DNA from: Celeribacter persicus
GTDB lineage: Bacteria > Pseudomonadota > Alphaproteobacteria > Rhodobacterales > Rhodobacteraceae
Assembly: GCF_003050785.1 (NCBI RefSeq)
Contig: NZ_QAOH01000005.1
Location: 62,001 to 126,000, forward strand
Length of the DNA: 64,000 nucleotides
Reading direction: 5' to 3'
The notes under the pieces are model-generated. The model saw only the letters and a program-made list of their open reading frames with translations, was not told the origin of the DNA and ran no database searches. Shown piece after piece: positions 17,129-26,635 of the stretch. The position numbers and the translations under genes are program-made. Position 1 is the first letter of the stretch, and each line of letters starts with the position of its first letter.

Positions 17129-19659
17129 CCCTCAGCCGCCCGGAGCACACGCGCCGGGCGGACCTGCATCGCGCGCCACAAGAACCACAGCGAAGTGAGT
17201 GAGGTCATCGCGATACCGCCGAGGACGATCCAAAGCGCCGCCCCGAGCGACAGGGAAAACTCCGTTTCCATCACGAAATGGATCACCGCCCAGGCCCCAA
17301 GCGCCCCGGTGACCAACGCCACGATCCCGGCCCCGGCCCCAAGGATCAGCGCACGCAGAGCAAAGCTGGTCAGGATTTTCCCGCGTGATGCGCCAAGCGT
17401 CTTGAGCACCGCCGCCTCGTAGCGCCTGCGATCCTCTCCGGCCGCCGCAGCCCCGATCAGGACAATCGCGCCCGTGATCAGGGTCGCGGTCGCACCCAAC
17501 GTTGTCGCGGCCGCAATGCTTTGCAAAATCGCGACCACCCGGTCGATGGCATCACGCACCCGGATGGTGGTGATGTTCGGATAGGCCTTCGCCAGATCGC
17601 GGATCAGCGGAGCCTCCGCCTCGGGTTCGGCATAGATCGTGGCGATCCATGTGTGCGGCGCGCCCGCCAGCGCCGCCTCGTTCATGGTCAGGATAAATCC
17701 CATCCCGGCGCTCGAAAAATTCACATCCTGAAACGAAGTGATCCTGCCGGTGATGTCGCGCCCGAGAATGTTGATCGTAATCGTATCCCCGAGGTTCAGC
17801 CCCATCTCCTCGCCTTCCTGTGCGGCGAAACTGATCTGCGGCTCCGCCTCGTCGGACGACCACCATTTGCCCGACAGAACCTTTACATTCTCCGGCTTGG
17901 CCCCCGCATAGGTCACCCCGCGATCCCCGCGCAGCACCCAATGCGGCCCGGCCACCGCTTCGGCATCCTGCCCGTTGATCTTCGTGATCAGCCCGCGTAA
18001 CATCGGTGCGCTTTGAAACCGCGTGACGCCGGGATCGTGTGTCACCCGCTCCGTCAGCCCGGCAATCTGATCCGGTTGAATGTCCACCACGTAATAGGAC
18101 GGAGCCCGCTCCGGCAGATCACGGGCAATTGCCCCGCGCATATTGGCGTCAATCTGGCCGATGGCGGAGAGCACGGTGAGCCCGAGACCGAGCGAGAGGA
18201 CAACCGACACCGCCTCGCTCCCCGGACCACCGACCGATCCCAATGCGAGACGCAAAGGCAGGTTGCGGCGCAGGGGTTTCAACCGCGTAAGTCGACGCGC
18301 CAGCCGGGCCAGCCCGCGTCCGGCCAGCACAAGCGCGGCAAAAGCGGTGGCCAGACCGAGAAATGTCCAGAGCACAAGCCGCACGTTGTCGGAAAGCAAC
18401 GCAGCGCTGAGAACAAGTACTGCGAGCAGCAAAAACATGGTAATCAGATAGGGCCAGCGCGGCAGACCTTTCAGTCCGAACAACGCATCCCGATAGAGCG
18501 CTGCGGGGCGAATACGTTCGGCCCGTGACAGGGGCCAGAGGACGAAAAGCGCACTGGCCAAAGCGCCATAGAGTGCCGCTTCCAGCAGCGGCGCGATTTG
18601 CACACCACGCTCAACCGGAACCGGCAAAAGCGTCTGGATGAAGGGCATCGCAACGAGCGGCACAAGCCCGCCAAGCAGCACCCCAACAAGGATCGCCCCG
18701 CCGGTCAGGACACTGATCTGCAACAGATAGGTGAGAAAGATCGTGCGCCGCGTCGCGCCGAGCGTCTTGAGCGTCGCAATCACCGCGATCTTGCGGTCGA
18801 GATAGGCGCGCACCGCAGCCGACACACCGACACCGCCCACCGCAAGACCGGCCAGACCGACAAGCACCAGAAAGGAGCCGAGCTGTTCCACGAACCGGTT
18901 GACCCCCGGCGCACCGTTGCGCGCATCGCGCCAACGGAACCCGCCGCCAGCCACCTCCACCTCGGCGCGCACCTTAAAAGCATCGAGATTGGTTCCTTCC
19001 GGCAGATCAAGACGATACGCACTCTCGAACAGGGTGCCGGGCGCAAGCAAAGAGCTGTCCTGTAATGCGGACAGCGCCACGATGCTGCGCGGACCGAGGG
19101 TAAAACCCGCCCCCGTGTCATCCGGCTCGCGGGTCAATTCGGCCATGACGACAAAGGGCACATCGCCGATCCGCACCTCATCGCCAAGCGACAGGTCGAG
19201 ACGCTCCATCAGCATCGGGTCGAGCACGATGCCGGGTAGCTCACCCTGCCCGACCAAAGCCTGCGCCAATGGCATCTCGGGTGAAAGCTCCACCGTGCCA
19301 ATCAACGGATAAGCCGCATCCACGGCTTTCACCTGCGTCAGCGCACGCTCCTCGTCAACACTCAGCATGGAGCGGAAATCGGCAATCTCGGACAGGTGAA
19401 CCGACCGGGCCTCCATCCAGCCCCGCTCCTCCGGGGTGGCGAAGCGATAGGTGAACTCCATCTCCGCATCACCACCCAGAAGCGACGCACCTTCGCGGGC
19501 GAGCCCTTTGGAGATGCTGTCGCGCACGGAGGTCACGGCGGCAATGGCGGCCACGCCGAGCAGAAGACACAGGATCAGGATGCGAAAGCCGCGCACCCCG
19601 GCCCGCAACTCGCGCCGGGCGATGGTCCAGGCCATGCTCACGTCTGAGCGCAGGCTCAC
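17125..19659 (-). CDS. ybbP: ABC transporter permease of the FtsX/YbbP type
   Basis: The 844-residue membrane protein has one N-terminal helix (RILILCLLLGVAAIAAVTSV), a large extracytoplasmic domain, and two groups of helices with FtsX-type GATRRTIFLTYLL and GASRGKILTSFALRAL loops. This layout is that of YbbP, partner of the ATPase YbbA and often found near the lipase TesA. Such type VII-like transporters use ATP for mechanical work or lipid/lysophospholipid handling at the membrane; the substrate is unknown. It overlaps its ATPase gene by four bases (19656-19659). Confidence 0.88.
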   Translation of the reverse strand: MSLRSDVSMAWTIARRELRAGVRGFRILILCLLLGVAAIAAVTSVRDSISKGLAREGASLLGGDAEMEFTYRFATPEERGWMEARSVHLSEIADFRSMLSVDEERALTQVKAVDAAYPLIGTVELSPEMPLAQALVGQGELPGIVLDPMLMERLDLSLGDEVRIGDVPFVVMAELTREPDDTGAGFTLGPRSIVALSALQDSSLLAPGTLFESAYRLDLPEGTNLDAFKVRAEVEVAGGGFRWRDARNGAPGVNRFVEQLGSFLVLVGLAGLAVGGVGVSAAVRAYLDRKIAVIATLKTLGATRRTIFLTYLLQISVLTGGAILVGVLLGGLVPLVAMPFIQTLLPVPVERGVQIAPLLEAALYGALASALFVLWPLSRAERIRPAALYRDALFGLKGLPRWPYLITMFLLLAVLVLSAALLSDNVRLVLWTFLGLATAFAALVLAGRGLARLARRLTRLKPLRRNLPLRLALGSVGGPGSEAVSVVLSLGLGLTVLSAIGQIDANMRGAIARDLPERAPSYYVVDIQPDQIAGLTERVTHDPGVTRFQSAPMLRGLITKINGQDAEAVAGPHWVLRGDRGVTYAGAKPENVKVLSGKWWSSDEAEPQISFAAQEGEEMGLNLGDTITINILGRDITGRITSFQDVNFSSAGMGFILTMNEAALAGAPHTWIATIYAEPEAEAPLIRDLAKAYPNITTIRVRDAIDRVVAILQSIAAATTLGATATLITGAIVLIGAAAAGEDRRRYEAAVLKTLGASRGKILTSFALRALILGAGAGIVALVTGALGAWAVIHFVMETEFSLSLGAALWIVLGGIAMTSLTSLWFLWRAMQVRPARVLRAAEG

Positions 19660-20336
19660 GCCGGAGCCTCCGTCTCCAACCGTCCGTCGCGCAAACGGAT
19701 CACCCGATCACAGCGCTCCGCCAGTTCCGGCGAATGCGTCACCATGATCAATGTCGCGCCATGGCGGTCGCGCAACCCCTTCAGAAGCTCCATGATCGCC
19801 TCCCCGGTCGCGCCATCGAGATTGCCGGTCGGCTCGTCGGCCAGCAAAATCTCCGGGCGCGGCGCGGAGGCGCGGGCCAGCGCCACGCGCTGTTGCTCGC
19901 CACCGGACATCTGCGCCGGGTAATGATCGAGGCGAGCGCCGAGGCCAACACTCTCAAGTTCAGCCTTCGCCCTCTCGAACGCATCGGAGACACCCGCGAG
20001 TTCCAGAGGGATTGCGACATTTTCCAAAGCGGTCATGGTGGGAATAAGGTGGAAGGATTGGAACACCACCCCCATATGATCCCTGCGAAAGCGCGCCAAC
20101 TCATCCTCGTTCATCGTGGTGAGATCGCGCCCGAGCACGGAAATCTGACCGGCGCTGGCACTCTCAAGCCCGCCCAACAACATGAGGAGAGAGGATTTGC
20201 CCGATCCCGAAGGCCCAATGAGCGCAAGCGTTTCACCCCGTGTGACCTCGAACGTGATGCCCCGTAAAATTTCGACACGGCCCGCGTTGCCGTCGAGGGT
20301 GAGACGGGCATCCGTCGTGGAAATGATCGGCTCCAT
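19656..20336 (-). CDS. ybbA: ABC transporter ATP-binding protein YbbA
   Basis: This 226-residue ATPase is of the LolD/MacB class, with GPSGSGKSS (Walker A), FQSFHLIPTMTALENV, MSGGEQQRVALARA (signature) and ILLADEPTGNLD (Walker B). It powers the FtsX-like permease encoded directly downstream. I chose ATG 20336, which gives the usual length and an AAGGAAA-like site upstream. Its start codon lies on top of the start codon of the divergent lipase gene (20335-20337), so the two genes have almost no separate upstream region. Confidence 0.9.
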   Translation of the reverse strand: MEPIISTTDARLTLDGNAGRVEILRGITFEVTRGETLALIGPSGSGKSSLLMLLGGLESASAGQISVLGRDLTTMNEDELARFRRDHMGVVFQSFHLIPTMTALENVAIPLELAGVSDAFERAKAELESVGLGARLDHYPAQMSGGEQQRVALARASAPRPEILLADEPTGNLDGATGEAIMELLKGLRDRHGATLIMVTHSPELAERCDRVIRLRDGRLETEAPA

Positions 20337-21033
20337 GGGTTTCCTTTCAACTCTCTTCGAAAAATATGGGGCTGCGCCTGGTATCCGCAAGCATTGCCTT
20401 GGGTTTTTGGTCAAGATTTGGGTCATGCTCTGGGCAACCGCCGCTTCTGCCGATCCCCTCCGCATCGCCGCCTTGGGCGACAGCCTGACACAGGGTTACG
20501 GATTGATCGCCCAGGATGGCTTCACGGGTCAGTTGCAGAGCTGGCTCGATGCCCATGACGTCGACGCCGTCATCGTCAATGCGGGCGTCTCCGGCGACAC
20601 CACGGCGGGCGGGTTGTCGCGGGTAGACTGGACCTTGACGCCGGACATCGGGGCGATGATCGTGACCCTTGGCGGCAACGATCTGTTGCGCGGCCTGTCT
20701 CCCGATCTGACCCGCGCCAATCTTGCCGGCATTCTCGATGCGGCCAGGACGAAAGACATTCCCGTGCTGCTCGTCGGCATGCAGGCCCCCGGCAATTATG
20801 GCGCGGAGTACAAGGCCGCGTTTGACGTAATCCATCCGGAGTTGGCCGCAGAATACGGCACGCTGTATTTCGAGGGTTTCCTGAAACCTCTTACCGACCT
20901 TGCCCCTTGGGACGAGGTGCTCAGGAGCTACATGCAACCCGACGGCATCCATCCGAATGCCGAGGGTGTGTCGGTGATCGTCGAGGCGCTCGGGCCGAAA
21001 GTGGCAGAGCTTGCAGAACAAGCCTCAAATTAG
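20335..21033 (+). CDS. tesA: arylesterase / SGNH lipase, TesA-like
   Basis: The protein (232 residues from ATG 20335) is an SGNH hydrolase. GDSLTQGYG carries the nucleophile Ser, GGNDLLRG the Gly-Asn pair, and DGIHPNAEG the Asp-His pair. A hydrophobic stretch (FLVKIWVMLWATAASA-D) precedes the catalytic domain and looks like a signal peptide, so it is probably periplasmic like E. coli TesA (thioesterase I/lysophospholipase L1). The exact start is uncertain. The ATG at 20335 gives an unusually long N-region, and an internal TTG at about 20398 would give a more normal signal peptide. It is divergent from ybbA, as in E. coli, and its end overlaps ccoS by four bases. Confidence 0.85.
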   Translation: MGFLSTLFEKYGAAPGIRKHCLGFLVKIWVMLWATAASADPLRIAALGDSLTQGYGLIAQDGFTGQLQSWLDAHDVDAVIVNAGVSGDTTAGGLSRVDWTLTPDIGAMIVTLGGNDLLRGLSPDLTRANLAGILDAARTKDIPVLLVGMQAPGNYGAEYKAAFDVIHPELAAEYGTLYFEGFLKPLTDLAPWDEVLRSYMQPDGIHPNAEGVSVIVEALGPKVAELAEQASN

Positions 21034-21188
21034 GATTTCGGGTGGTCGTCATACTCGCCCGTGAGGATGCGGTTCGCATCCCCTTCCGGGTCGTCATATT
21101 GTCGCGAACGGATCGACCAGAAGAACCCCGCAAGCCCAAGCCCGCCGAGAAAGATCGAGATCGGGATGAGATAGACGAGAACGTTCAT
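21030..21188 (-). CDS. ccoS: cbb3 oxidase assembly protein CcoS
   Basis: This small gene encodes 52 residues: one membrane helix (MNVLVYLIPISIFLGGLGLA, continuing to about residue 24), then the motif FFWSIRSRQYDDPEGDANRI, which is typical of CcoS. CcoS is needed for insertion of haem and copper into the catalytic subunit of cbb3 oxidase. Its ATG overlaps the ccoI stop in a TCAT/ATGA junction (21185-21188), and its stop overlaps the stop of the lipase gene on the other strand. Confidence 0.93.
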   Translation of the reverse strand: MNVLVYLIPISIFLGGLGLAGFFWSIRSRQYDDPEGDANRILTGEYDDHPKS

Positions 21189-23362
21189 GATTTTCCCCTG
21201 AGGCGAAGCGCGTTGAGCGAGACGGTGATGGAACTCGCGGACATGGCCAGTGCTGCGGCCAGCGGCGTGGCATAGCCCGCAAGCGCGACCGGAATGGCAA
21301 CGAGGTTGTAAAGCGTCGCGATGTTGAAATTCTCCCTGATCCGCCGGGTGGCGGAGACGGATACACGCGTGGCCTCACCGATGGGCGCGAGCGATTTGCC
21401 CAAGAGCACCATGTCGGAGACGACGCGGGTGGCTTCAAGCGCGGAGGCCGGCGAAATCGACACATGAGCGGCAGCGAGGGCGGCGGTGTCGTTGAGACCG
21501 TCACCCACCATCAGAACCTTGCGCCCGGAGCGCGTCAGTTCGGCCACACGCAACGCCTTGGCCTCCGGCAGGCATTCGGCATCCCAGGCCTCGATCCCGA
21601 TCCGCTGCGCGATGTCCGCCACGGCGGCAGGCGCATCGCCGGAGAGCAGGACAACATCCATGCCCTGACGCTTGAGGGAGGCGACCGCATCGGCCGCGCC
21701 TTCGCGCAGATGATCGACAAAGGTGAAAGCGATGGGCGCGTCTTCTCCGATCCGAAGATAGGTCGCGGTTTGCGACAGTCCCACGGCACCGAGCCAGGTT
21801 GCACGTCCAAGACGCACCGTCTTATCGCCCAACATCCCTTCGACACCCTGCCCCGGCACTTCACGAATATCACGAACCGGTGCAGGCACGATGTCCGCAG
21901 CACGCGCGGCCTCGAACAGCGCACCTGAGAGCGGATGCGCGGAGCCCGCAGCCAAAGCCATGGCAACGGAGCGCGCATGCGGCGCAATGTCCTTGAGGTT
22001 TGCAAGCTCCGGCTTGCCCTCGGTCAGCGTCCCGGTCTTGTCGAACACCACCGTGTCCACCTCGGCCAGACGCTCGATCGCCGTGGCGGATTTGATCAGC
22101 ATCCCGGCCCGGAACAGACGCCCGGAGGCGGCGGTGGTCACGGCGGGCACGGCAAGTCCGAGCGCACAGGGGCAGGTGATGATCAGAACCGCGACCGCAA
22201 CATTGAGCGAATGGCGCAAATCCATGGTCGCGACCATCCAGCCAATGAAGGCGGCCAGCGCAAGAAGATGCACCGTCGGCGCATAAATCTGCGCGGCGCG
22301 ATCCGCGAGAGAGGTGTATTTGTTGCGCGAGGTCTCCGCCATGGCGACAAGATCGGCCATGCGGTGCAGCGAACTGTCCTCGCCCGCAGCCGTAACCTTG
22401 ACCACCAGCGGGCCGGTCAGATTCACCTCGCCGGCAGAAACGATGCTGTCGACACTGGTTTCCACCGGAAGGCTTTCTCCGGTAAGCAGAGAGCGATCCA
22501 GTTCGGAAGCGCCCTCGACGACAATGCCGTCGACCGGCACACGCGCGCCGGGCACGACCCGTACCAGCGCACCCTTTTCCAGATCCTTGATCGAAATCAC
22601 CGTACCATCGACCAAAGTCACACGCGGCACTTCGAGGGCGGCGAGTTCCTCGGCGGCGGAGCGGGCAACGGAACGGGTCCGGTAATCGAGATAGCGTCCG
22701 GCCAGAAGGAAGAAGGTCAGCGAAAGTGCGGCATCGAAGTAGGCATGGCGCCCGGATTCCATGGTCTCGAACAGGGACATTCCCCCCGCCAGCAGGATCG
22801 CGAGCGAGATCGGCACATCCATGTTGAGCCGTCTGGCCTTGAGCGCCGTCCAAGCGGACCCGAAGAATGGCTGTGCGGCATAGGCGATGGCCGGGAGCGC
22901 AATGGCGGCGGACACCCAGTGGAACATGTCGCGCGTCACATCAGACGCCCCGGACCAGACCGCGATGGACAAAAGCATGACGTTCATCATCGCAAAGCCC
23001 GACACCGCGATACGGGTCAGGATCGCGCGACCCTTCCTGTCCGTCTCGGTCGCGGAAATAGCGCTGGCGTCGAGTTCATAAGCCTCGTAGCCCGCCTTCG
23101 TCAGAGCCCCAATCAGATCGTCGACGGAGACATCCTCATCCGCCTCGACCTGCGCACGCTTCAACGTAAGATTGACTCGCGCGGCATGGACGCCGGGCTG
23201 TTTGGTCAGTTCACGCTCAACCCCCGAAATACAGGCCGCGCAATAGATCGCAGGCAGCGACAGCACGAAACGCGTGTCACGAACGTCACGCGCGTGGGCC
23301 GTTTCCTCGGCGGCCGGAGCGGCCACACAGGCCGGACAGGCCGAGATCTGAACCTCGGACAT
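21185..23362 (-). CDS. ccoI: copper-transporting P-type ATPase CcoI (FixI)
   Basis: The 725-residue P1B-type ATPase has an N-terminal metal-binding domain with CAAC (41-44), the phosphatase motif TGES (294-297), the CPC membrane metal site (397-399), the phosphorylation site DKTGT (D441), and GDGLNDTAAL near the C-terminus. An extra N-terminal CPAC (9-12) is typical of the FixI/CcoI group. It exports copper across the inner membrane for assembly of the CuB site of cbb3 oxidase rather than for detoxification. Its place in the ccoGHIS assembly operon supports this. Confidence 0.95.
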   Translation of the reverse strand: MSEVQISACPACVAAPAAEETAHARDVRDTRFVLSLPAIYCAACISGVERELTKQPGVHAARVNLTLKRAQVEADEDVSVDDLIGALTKAGYEAYELDASAISATETDRKGRAILTRIAVSGFAMMNVMLLSIAVWSGASDVTRDMFHWVSAAIALPAIAYAAQPFFGSAWTALKARRLNMDVPISLAILLAGGMSLFETMESGRHAYFDAALSLTFFLLAGRYLDYRTRSVARSAAEELAALEVPRVTLVDGTVISIKDLEKGALVRVVPGARVPVDGIVVEGASELDRSLLTGESLPVETSVDSIVSAGEVNLTGPLVVKVTAAGEDSSLHRMADLVAMAETSRNKYTSLADRAAQIYAPTVHLLALAAFIGWMVATMDLRHSLNVAVAVLIITCPCALGLAVPAVTTAASGRLFRAGMLIKSATAIERLAEVDTVVFDKTGTLTEGKPELANLKDIAPHARSVAMALAAGSAHPLSGALFEAARAADIVPAPVRDIREVPGQGVEGMLGDKTVRLGRATWLGAVGLSQTATYLRIGEDAPIAFTFVDHLREGAADAVASLKRQGMDVVLLSGDAPAAVADIAQRIGIEAWDAECLPEAKALRVAELTRSGRKVLMVGDGLNDTAALAAAHVSISPASALEATRVVSDMVLLGKSLAPIGEATRVSVSATRRIRENFNIATLYNLVAIPVALAGYATPLAAALAMSASSITVSLNALRLRGKS

Positions 23363-23372
23363 AGGTTTGCCT

Positions 23373-23831
23373 TCAGCGTTTCACATGGATGACGATCCGC
23401 TGGGTGAAATGCGTTCCATCCAGCGCAGTGGCCGTCATCCGGTAGTTCCAGTTGCCCGCCGCCAGTACCCCGGTTTCGGCCACATAGGCCTCCCCGTTAA
23501 AGCTGAATTCGGGCTGTTGATCGTCCACGACGGTGGTGGCACGCCCCAGCGTACCACCGATCTCTGCAACCTCGACGGGATTGCCTCCGGCGTCACGGAT
23601 GAAGACGAACAGATGCTCCTGATCGTCCACCGCCTCGACCGTCCAGCCCAGAGCCTCCTGAGCCTGTTTGTCGCGATTGAAGGTCTGCGAGACACCATAG
23701 GAATTGGCGGTCTCAAGCCCCGGGAAAGTCTTCACGGCCTGAACGGCCATGAAGACATTGACCCCGATGATCACGGCAAAGGCCGACACCGTGCCGATGA
23801 GGACATGTTTTCCCGTGATTTCGCGTGCCAT
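23373..23831 (-). CDS. ccoH: cbb3 oxidase assembly protein CcoH (FixH)
   Basis: This 152-residue protein has one N-terminal membrane helix (LIGTVSAFAVIIGVNVFMAV) followed by a periplasmic domain with GLETANSYGVSQTFNRDKQA, which is characteristic of FixH. CcoH interacts with CcoI and the oxidase subunits during maturation. It lies between ccoG (3-base gap) and ccoI (10-base gap), the usual order. Confidence 0.93.
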   Translation of the reverse strand: MAREITGKHVLIGTVSAFAVIIGVNVFMAVQAVKTFPGLETANSYGVSQTFNRDKQAQEALGWTVEAVDDQEHLFVFIRDAGGNPVEVAEIGGTLGRATTVVDDQQPEFSFNGEAYVAETGVLAAGNWNYRMTATALDGTHFTQRIVIHVKR

Positions 23832-23834
23832 GTT

Positions 23835-25280
23835 TTATTGTCCCTTACCGTTGAAGACCGAGTCGACAGAAACCCGTTCGTTGGCAATACCATCTTCGAC
23901 CCAGAAGGTGAATTCCGTGCGATCGGAGATGGTCGCCTTGGACCCGGCAGGCGCTTCGACATAGGCGCGCACGATGCGCATCTCGTCGGCTTTCACCGCA
24001 ATCGTGTCTCCTGCGGTCGTGTCGGAATCCTGCAACGTCACCGTCAGAGTGTCGTCGCCCGTGACGCTAACACGGAATTCCCGCTCTTCGCCATGCTTGT
24101 TGCGCAAACGCAGATCGTAAATGTTGCGGATCGAGCCGTCGGACTGCATCACATAGGTCGGGTTGCGCACCGGTGCGACCGTCATGTCGATGTCTGCACG
24201 GGCAAAGAGCGCCCAGATCAGTGCGACGCCGACACCGGCCCACAGCACTGTGTAGAGAATGGTACGCGGGCGGAAGATGTGTTTCCACACAGGCTTCGGT
24301 GCCTCACCCGCAATCTCACGCGGTTCGTCGGTCAGCGCCATATAGTCGATGAGGCCACGCGGCTTGCCGATCTTGTCCATCATCTCGTTACAGGCATCGA
24401 TGCACAGCGCGCAGGTGATGCATTCGAGCTGTTGCCCGTCGCGAATGTCGATGCCCATCGGACAGACGTTCACGCAAGCCATGCAGTCGATGCAATCCCC
24501 AAGTTGCTCTGCGCCCGCGCCCTTGCGGTGCTTGCCGCGCGGCTCACCCCGCCAGTGGCGATAACCCACGGTCAAAGTGTCCTCGTCCATCATCGCCGCC
24601 TGAATCCGCGGCCAGGGGCAGGCGTAGATACAGACCTGCTCACGCGCCATGCCGCCGAAGAACACGGTGGTCGCGGTCAGGATCGCCATCGTCATGTAAG
24701 CCACCGGATGCGCCTGCCCCGTGACCAGATCACGCAGCAGGGTCGGCGCATCGGTGAAATAGAACACCCAGGCCCCGCCGGTCGCCAGACCGATGAGAAT
24801 CCAGGCCAGATATTTCTCCACACGCAGGCGGAATTTGTGGAAATCCATTTTCTTTTGGCGGTGCAGACGCAGGCGGGCGTTGCGATCCCCCTCGATCCAG
24901 CGCTCCGTCAAGATGAAAAGGTCGGTCCAGACGGTCTGCGGGCAGGCATAGCCACACCAGATCCGCCCGGCGGCGGAGGTGAACAGAAACAGCCCGAGCC
25001 CCGCCATGATCAGAAGGCCGGCGATGAAATAGAATTCATGCGGCCAAATCTCGATCCAGAAAAAAAAGAAACGACGGTTGGCGAGGTCGATCAGGATCGC
25101 CTGATCGGGCAGTTCGGGACCACGATCCCAACGAATCCATGGCGACAGGTAATAGATGCCCAGCGTCACAGCCATGATGATCCACTTGAGGGAGCGGAAT
25201 TTCCCCTTCACGCGACGGGGAAAGATCGGCTCTCGGGCGGAATAAAGCTTATGTTCGGGGGAGTTGTCGGTAGAGCTCAT
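23835..25280 (-). CDS. ccoG: cbb3 oxidase accessory protein CcoG (FixG)
   Basis: The 481-residue membrane protein has about five hydrophobic segments and two ferredoxin-type 4Fe-4S cysteine sets (C263, C266, C269, C273 and C287, C290, C293, C297). Other conserved elements are CGYACPQTVWTD (109-120) and CIYACPWPRIQ. CcoG proteins act as cupric reductases in copper supply for cbb3 oxidase. The gene starts the ccoGHIS assembly operon. A perfect FNR-type box (25345-25358) is centred about 71 bases before the ATG, so it is likely induced by FnrL at low oxygen. Confidence 0.95.
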   Translation of the reverse strand: MSSTDNSPEHKLYSAREPIFPRRVKGKFRSLKWIIMAVTLGIYYLSPWIRWDRGPELPDQAILIDLANRRFFFFWIEIWPHEFYFIAGLLIMAGLGLFLFTSAAGRIWCGYACPQTVWTDLFILTERWIEGDRNARLRLHRQKKMDFHKFRLRVEKYLAWILIGLATGGAWVFYFTDAPTLLRDLVTGQAHPVAYMTMAILTATTVFFGGMAREQVCIYACPWPRIQAAMMDEDTLTVGYRHWRGEPRGKHRKGAGAEQLGDCIDCMACVNVCPMGIDIRDGQQLECITCALCIDACNEMMDKIGKPRGLIDYMALTDEPREIAGEAPKPVWKHIFRPRTILYTVLWAGVGVALIWALFARADIDMTVAPVRNPTYVMQSDGSIRNIYDLRLRNKHGEEREFRVSVTGDDTLTVTLQDSDTTAGDTIAVKADEMRIVRAYVEAPAGSKATISDRTEFTFWVEDGIANERVSVDSVFNGKGQ

Positions 25281-25344
25281 GGAGCGTTGCCTTTTCGACT
25301 GTTCGCGTTTTTTCCCTTAATGGGAGCGGCACCCTTACACAGCC

Positions 25345-25358
25345 TTGATGTGCATCAA
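25345..25358 (-). promoter_or_regulatory. FNR/FnrL box upstream of ccoG
   Basis: TTGATGTGCATCAA matches the FNR consensus TTGAT-N4-ATCAA perfectly on both halves. A start point 41.5 bases downstream (about 25310) would leave a 30-base leader to the ccoG ATG, with a CATTAA -10-like element in between. This is class II activator geometry. Confidence 0.85.
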
Positions 25359-25446
25359 ACTTTTGTGAAGGCCGGTTAAAAGGTGCATCAAAAACACGCC
25401 TTGGGCATGCGGCATGCTGCCACACAATGCCCGTGAAACTTAAGAG

Positions 25447-25474
25447 AAAACCGCAGCATGAGGCGCTGCGGTTT
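25447..25474 (-). terminator. intrinsic terminator of ccoNOQP
   Basis: The 10-bp stem AAACCGCAGC/GCTGCGGTTT with a 7-base loop is followed on the minus strand by TTTTCTCTT. It lies about 95 bases after the ccoP stop and separates the structural operon from ccoGHIS, which has its own FNR box. Confidence 0.75.
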
Positions 25475-25568
25475 GCCGATGTTTGTGGGCACCGACCCTG
25501 AAGAAACGCGCGAACAGGATCAAGGGCCGGTGCCGCAACCCGGGCGTGACCGCCCGGATTCCATGAGG

Positions 25569-26447
25569 TTACTGACCACCACCCAACTGGTGAACGTAAA
25601 GCGCAGCCGCATTGACCTCGGCCTGCGACAGGCGCAGCCCCCAAGCCGGCATCACGCCGAAACGGGCGTTGTAAACCGTATCGTGAACGGTTTCGCGATC
25701 CCCGCCATAGAGCCAGATCGCATCGGTCAGGTTCGGAGCACCCTGATAGATGTCACCGGTGCCGTCTTCGGCATGGCAGGAGGCACAGTTTTCCTCGAAA
25801 ACCACAGCACCTTCCGACGCCAGAGCAGCATCGTAGCTGTGACCGGAAATGTTGGTGCCATCCCCATCCGGGTCGGACAGAGAAATCACATATTCGACGA
25901 CCTGGTCGATTTGCTCGGGTTCGAGCAGTTCATCGACACCGAATTTCGGCATCTCGGAATAGCGCGCGTCGTCGGTTTCGTTACGAACGCCATGCTGCAC
26001 GGTGTAGGCGATCTCGTCGATCGTACCACCCCAGAGCCAGTCGTTGTCGAGAAGCGTCGGATAGCCGACGTTGCCCTGAGCGCCCGAACCATGACACTGC
26101 GAACAGTTGGCACGGAACACGGCGGCGCCCATGTTGACAGCATAGTTGTAGACGTCGGAGCCCGGCATCACTTCGGTCACGTCGGCAGCAGCCAGTTCGG
26201 CCTCGACACCGGCGTTCATCTCCTCGAAAGAGGCGATTTTCTCTGCGACCTGACCACGGGTGGACCAACCGAGCATCCCGGCGGTCGCGCCCTTGACCAA
26301 CGGCCATGCGGGCATGGCGATCGTATAGGCGATTCCCCAGATGATGCAGAGATACCAGATGATCAGCCACCAGCGCGGGAGCGGGTTGTTATATTCCTCG
26401 ATCCCATCCCAGGAGTGGCCTGTGGTTTCCACTTCTTTTTTACTCAT
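25569..26447 (-). CDS. ccoP: cbb3 oxidase dihaem cytochrome c subunit CcoP (FixP)
   Basis: The 292-residue protein has a membrane helix at about residues 26-46 (WWLIIWYLCIIWGIAY) and two cytochrome c domains with CSQCH (115-119) and CASCH (221-225). CcoP passes electrons from soluble or membrane cytochromes to CcoO. The ATG overlaps the ccoQ stop in an ATGA junction (26444-26447). Length and motif spacing are normal for the family. Confidence 0.97.
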   Translation of the reverse strand: MSKKEVETTGHSWDGIEEYNNPLPRWWLIIWYLCIIWGIAYTIAMPAWPLVKGATAGMLGWSTRGQVAEKIASFEEMNAGVEAELAAADVTEVMPGSDVYNYAVNMGAAVFRANCSQCHGSGAQGNVGYPTLLDNDWLWGGTIDEIAYTVQHGVRNETDDARYSEMPKFGVDELLEPEQIDQVVEYVISLSDPDGDGTNISGHSYDAALASEGAVVFEENCASCHAEDGTGDIYQGAPNLTDAIWLYGGDRETVHDTVYNARFGVMPAWGLRLSQAEVNAAALYVHQLGGGQ

Positions 26448-26623
26448 GTCCTCGCCTCCTTTTCGGCGGGTTTGTCTTCATGCCGGAAGATGACGTCGGC
26501 CGTGTCGCGATGTTGCGTGCGGGAGCCCGGGCGAAACGCCCAGACCACTGCGGCAACGAAGAACACGAACATGGCCAGCAACACCCAGCTGTCGGCAAAT
26601 TCGCGAAGGATGTGATAATCCAT
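26444..26623 (-). CDS. ccoQ: cbb3 oxidase small subunit CcoQ (FixQ)
   Basis: A 59-residue protein with a single membrane helix (SWVLLAMFVFFVAAVVWAF, about 12-30) followed by the charged tail HRDTADVIFRHEDKPAEKE. This matches CcoQ, which stabilises the interaction of CcoP with the CcoNO core. It starts 12 bases after the ccoO stop region and overlaps ccoP by three bases. Confidence 0.94.
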   Translation of the reverse strand: MDYHILREFADSWVLLAMFVFFVAAVVWAFRPGSRTQHRDTADVIFRHEDKPAEKEART

Positions 26624-26635
26624 CTCTTCTGTTCC

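Noticed and set aside
23367-25379. Open frame of 670 codons on the plus strand across ccoH/ccoG
   Set aside because: Antisense to ccoG with two intact ferredoxin motifs; the plus-strand protein has no recognisable features.
25540-25557. Hairpin CCGGGCG/CGCCCGG just after ccoP
   Set aside because: No T-run follows; the hairpin at 25447-25474 is a better terminator for the operon.
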